This document shows positions 62,379-64,000 of a DNA stretch of 64,000 nucleotides, piece by piece; within the stretch, counting starts at the first letter, position 1; every line of letters starts with the position of its first letter. The translations under genes were made by a program, and so were the position numbers. Where the stretch lies: the NCBI RefSeq assembly GCF_000203915.1, contig NC_008391.1, positions 248,001 through 312,000 on the forward strand, in the 5' to 3' direction. The notes below the pieces were generated by a model. That model did no database searches, was not told where the DNA came from, and saw only the letters and a list, made by a program, of their open reading frames with translations. Origin of the DNA: Burkholderia ambifaria AMMD. GTDB lineage: Bacteria > Pseudomonadota > Gammaproteobacteria > Burkholderiales > Burkholderiaceae.

Positions 62379-62942
62379 TCAGATCTTGCCGATCAGGTCG
62401 AGCGACGGGGTCAGCGTTTCCGCACCCGGCGTCCACTTGGCCGGGCACACTTCACCCGGGTGCGCCGCGATGTATTGCGCGGCCTGCACCTTGCGCAGCA
62501 GTTCGCCTGCGTCGCGGCCGATGCCGTTGTCGTGGATTTCGCACAGCTTGATCTCGCCTTCCGGGTTGATCACGAACGTGCCGCGCAGGGCCATCCCTTC
62601 TTCCTCGATCAGCACGTCGAAGTTGCGCGACAGCGTGAGCGTCGGGTCGCCGATCATCGGGTACTTGATCTTGCCGATCGTGTCCGACGTGTCGTGCCAT
62701 GCCTTGTGCGTGAAGTGCGTATCGGTCGACACGCCGTAGATTTCGACACCCAGCTTCTGGAATTCCGCGTAGCGGTCGGCGAGGTCGCCCAGCTCGGTCG
62801 GGCAGACGAACGTGAAGTCGGCCGGGTAGAACACGACGACGGACCACTTGCCCTTGAAGTTCTCTTCGGTCACGGGCACGAATTCGCCGTTGTGGTATGC
62901 GGTTGCCTTGAACGGCTTGATTTGGGTGTTGATGATCGGCAT
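62379..62942 (-). CDS. ahpC: Alkyl hydroperoxide reductase subunit C (peroxiredoxin)
   Basis: A 187-residue typical 2-Cys peroxiredoxin. Peroxidatic Cys47 in FTFVCPTE and resolving Cys166 in [10 protein letters not shown] are in place. It reduces hydrogen peroxide and organic peroxides and is recycled by AhpF, encoded next. The ATG encoding [10 protein letters not shown] has AAAGGAACT upstream. Expression is probably under OxyR, judging by the site upstream of the -35. Confidence 0.97.
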   Translation of the reverse strand: MPIINTQIKPFKATAYHNGEFVPVTEENFKGKWSVVVFYPADFTFVCPTELGDLADRYAEFQKLGVEIYGVSTDTHFTHKAWHDTSDTIGKIKYPMIGDPTLTLSRNFDVLIEEEGMALRGTFVINPEGEIKLCEIHDNGIGRDAGELLRKVQAAQYIAAHPGEVCPAKWTPGAETLTPSLDLIGKI

Positions 62943-62982
62943 CTTGCGAGTTCCTTTGGGGTGGTGTTGATGAAGTGTTCCC

Positions 62983-63011
62983 AGTATCCGGGTTGACCCC
63001 GAGTTTGTGAA
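62983..63011 (-). promoter_or_regulatory. ahpC promoter
   Basis: On the minus strand TTCACA (63006-63011, five of six -35 bases) and GATACT (62983-62988, four of six -10 bases) are 17 bp apart. The start codon is about 40 bp downstream of the -10. The imperfect -10 and adjacent OxyR-like site suit an activated promoter. Confidence 0.6.
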
Positions 63012-63048
63012 ATTGCTTGTTTCAATCCTCTGCATCGGGAATTCCTAT
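63012..63048. promoter_or_regulatory. OxyR-like tetramer binding site
   Basis: Reading the plus strand, four 4-bp elements ATTG, CAAT, ATCG and CTAT are each separated by exactly 7 bp, the spacing of the OxyR consensus ATAG-N7-CTAT-N7-ATAG-N7-CTAT. It abuts the ahpC -35, the usual class I activator position. Confidence 0.65.
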
Positions 63049-63262
63049 CTGCTTCCGGCCCCCGTTGCGGCGGGCCGTCCGGACGGCCCGTGACATCCGG
63101 GCCGGGCCTTCCGGCGGATTTCGGCCGGGCGGCGCTTCTGACACATTGGTCGGGCGGGAGCGTGCGGCGCCGAACCACGGCCACGCGCTTCGCGCCAGGG
63201 CCCGGCACCCGTTCGGCACGAACGGCTGCGCGGTCGTTCGACACTCGCCGTCAATCACCGCC

Positions 63263-64000
63263 ATGAACCTCTTTTCCGGACGCGCCGCGCGCGTGCTGCT
63301 TGCGTGGTGCCGCGACATCTTCCTCGAGCGCCGATGCGTGCTTCGGCACGTGCGCGGCGCGGCCTGCGCATTCATCGCCGTGTCGTGCAGCGCACCGGCG
63401 CTGGCCCTCGATGCGACCGCCCCGGCGACGACGGCCCCGAAGGCGGTGACGGCTGCGGCGGCCACGCCCGCCACCACGACCGCGCCCGCCACCACCGTCA
63501 CCGCCACCGGCCTCGTGCCGCTCCCCGACGGCCGGCTGCTCGCGCCCGAGTTCGCGCGCATCGTCACGCGCGGCACGCTCGTCGTCGCGGTGCTCGGCGT
63601 CGACCAGCCGCCGTTCTTCTGGTCGCGCAACGGGGCATTGGCGGGCGTCGACATCGACCTCGCCGACGAGCTCGCGAAAAAGCTCGGCGTGGCCGTGCAG
63701 TTCGACCGCGACGCGCGCACCTTCGACGACGTCGTTCACCTGCTCGCGACCGGGCAGGCCGACGTCGCGATCAGCAAGCTGTCGCGCACGTTGCCGCGGG
63801 CGCAGGTGGTCAGCTTCAGCACGCCATACATCAGCCTGCGGCGCGCGCTGCTGATCAACCGCGTCAGCTTCGCGGAACTCGCGAAAGGGCGGCCGCTGCC
63901 GGAAGTCGTGCGCGACTACCGCGGCACGATCGGCGTCGTCGCGCGCTCGGCCTACGCCGAATACGTGCGCAACGACTTCCCGGCCGCGCAGGTGCGCACC
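63263..64000 (+). CDS. Periplasmic solute-binding protein, family 3, N-terminal part
   Basis: Runs off the right edge after 246 codons. After an Arg-rich N-terminus, a signal peptide (about 30-50, AACAFIAVSCSAPALAL) and a Thr/Ala-rich linker comes an SBP_bac_3 domain: GTLVVAVLGVDQPPFFW, then GVDIDLADELAKKLGV, VQFDRDARTFDDVVHLLATG, QADVAISKLSRTL and FSTPYISLRRALLINR. This family binds polar amino acids for ABC import, or forms the sensor part of histidine kinases; the missing 3' end decides. It is divergent from ahpC. The ATG has no strong ribosome-binding site, so the true start may differ. Confidence 0.75.
   Translation, partial: MNLFSGRAARVLLAWCRDIFLERRCVLRHVRGAACAFIAVSCSAPALALDATAPATTAPKAVTAAAATPATTTAPATTVTATGLVPLPDGRLLAPEFARIVTRGTLVVAVLGVDQPPFFWSRNGALAGVDIDLADELAKKLGVAVQFDRDARTFDDVVHLLATGQADVAISKLSRTLPRAQVVSFSTPYISLRRALLINRVSFAELAKGRPLPEVVRDYRGTIGVVARSAYAEYVRNDFPAAQVRT

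Noticed and set aside
53..64000. Insertion sequences, integrases, attachment sites or CRISPR arrays
   Set aside because: No transposase or integrase motifs, no flanking long inverted repeats and no regularly spaced repeats seen on either strand.

Overview
The window is high-GC, densely coded bacterial DNA. Its protein families point to a Burkholderia, most likely of the Burkholderia cepacia complex: DUF969/DUF979/DUF2891, TagK-type T6SS genes, LpxO, AhpC/AhpF and a class 3 asparaginase next to aspA. The species call is an inference from gene content, and I cannot tell which replicon this is. I see no rRNA, tRNA, insertion sequence, integrase or CRISPR array.

Layout. (1) 1-118 is the first 39 codons of a CheB/WspF-type methylesterase, followed by a small conserved gene. 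(2) 1.0-3.7 kb is a three-gene DUF969-DUF979-DUF2891 operon (membrane pair plus soluble protein). (3) 3.8-9.1 kb is an asparagine/aspartate catabolic block: class 3 asparaginase, LysR regulator, aspartate ammonia-lyase and an amino acid permease. A serine esterase is convergent to it. (4) 10.1-10.8 kb is a VapBC toxin-antitoxin pair. (5) 11.2-16.3 kb is a compact chemosensory-like operon: a membrane receptor fused to a CheA-like kinase, a short membrane protein carrying only the chemoreceptor signalling tip, a CheX-like protein, a receiver-CheX protein interrupted by an apparent frameshift, and a CheY. It has no CheW, CheR or CheB of its own.

(6) 16.6-44.8 kb is a complete type VI secretion locus in two divergent arms separated by a 529-bp AT-rich control region. 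The leftward arm is tagK-tagJ-tssE-tssF-tssG-tssA. The rightward arm is clpV-tssB-tssC-hcp-tssJ-tssK, a 46-codon membrane peptide, vgrG, a DUF4123 adaptor, a MIX/VasX-like pore-forming effector, its probable immunity protein, PAAR, tssL, tssM and a second DotU/OmpA-type tssL. The vgrG-to-PAAR cargo is more AT-rich than the structural genes around it, so it looks like an exchangeable module.

(7) 44.8-51 kb holds a LysR regulator with a divergent MFS efflux pump, an enoyl-CoA hydratase, alanine racemase, a MAPEG-family membrane protein and another LysR regulator. (8) 51.2-58.4 kb holds a one-chain tandem ABC exporter (CydDC-like), a decayed amino acid ABC-transporter ATPase fragment behind a strong promoter-like element, then a C45 peptidase, a class III aminotransferase and a carboxymuconolactone-decarboxylase-like protein, ended by a near-ideal terminator. 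(9) 58.6-64 kb holds a lipid A hydroxylase (LpxO), a Pro/Ala-rich membrane-anchored protein, ahpF and ahpC, and the start of a periplasmic solute-binding protein. The ahpC promoter carries an OxyR-like four-part site.

The most interesting parts are the receptor-kinase/CheX operon and the T6SS cargo module with its small membrane peptide and duplicated TssL.
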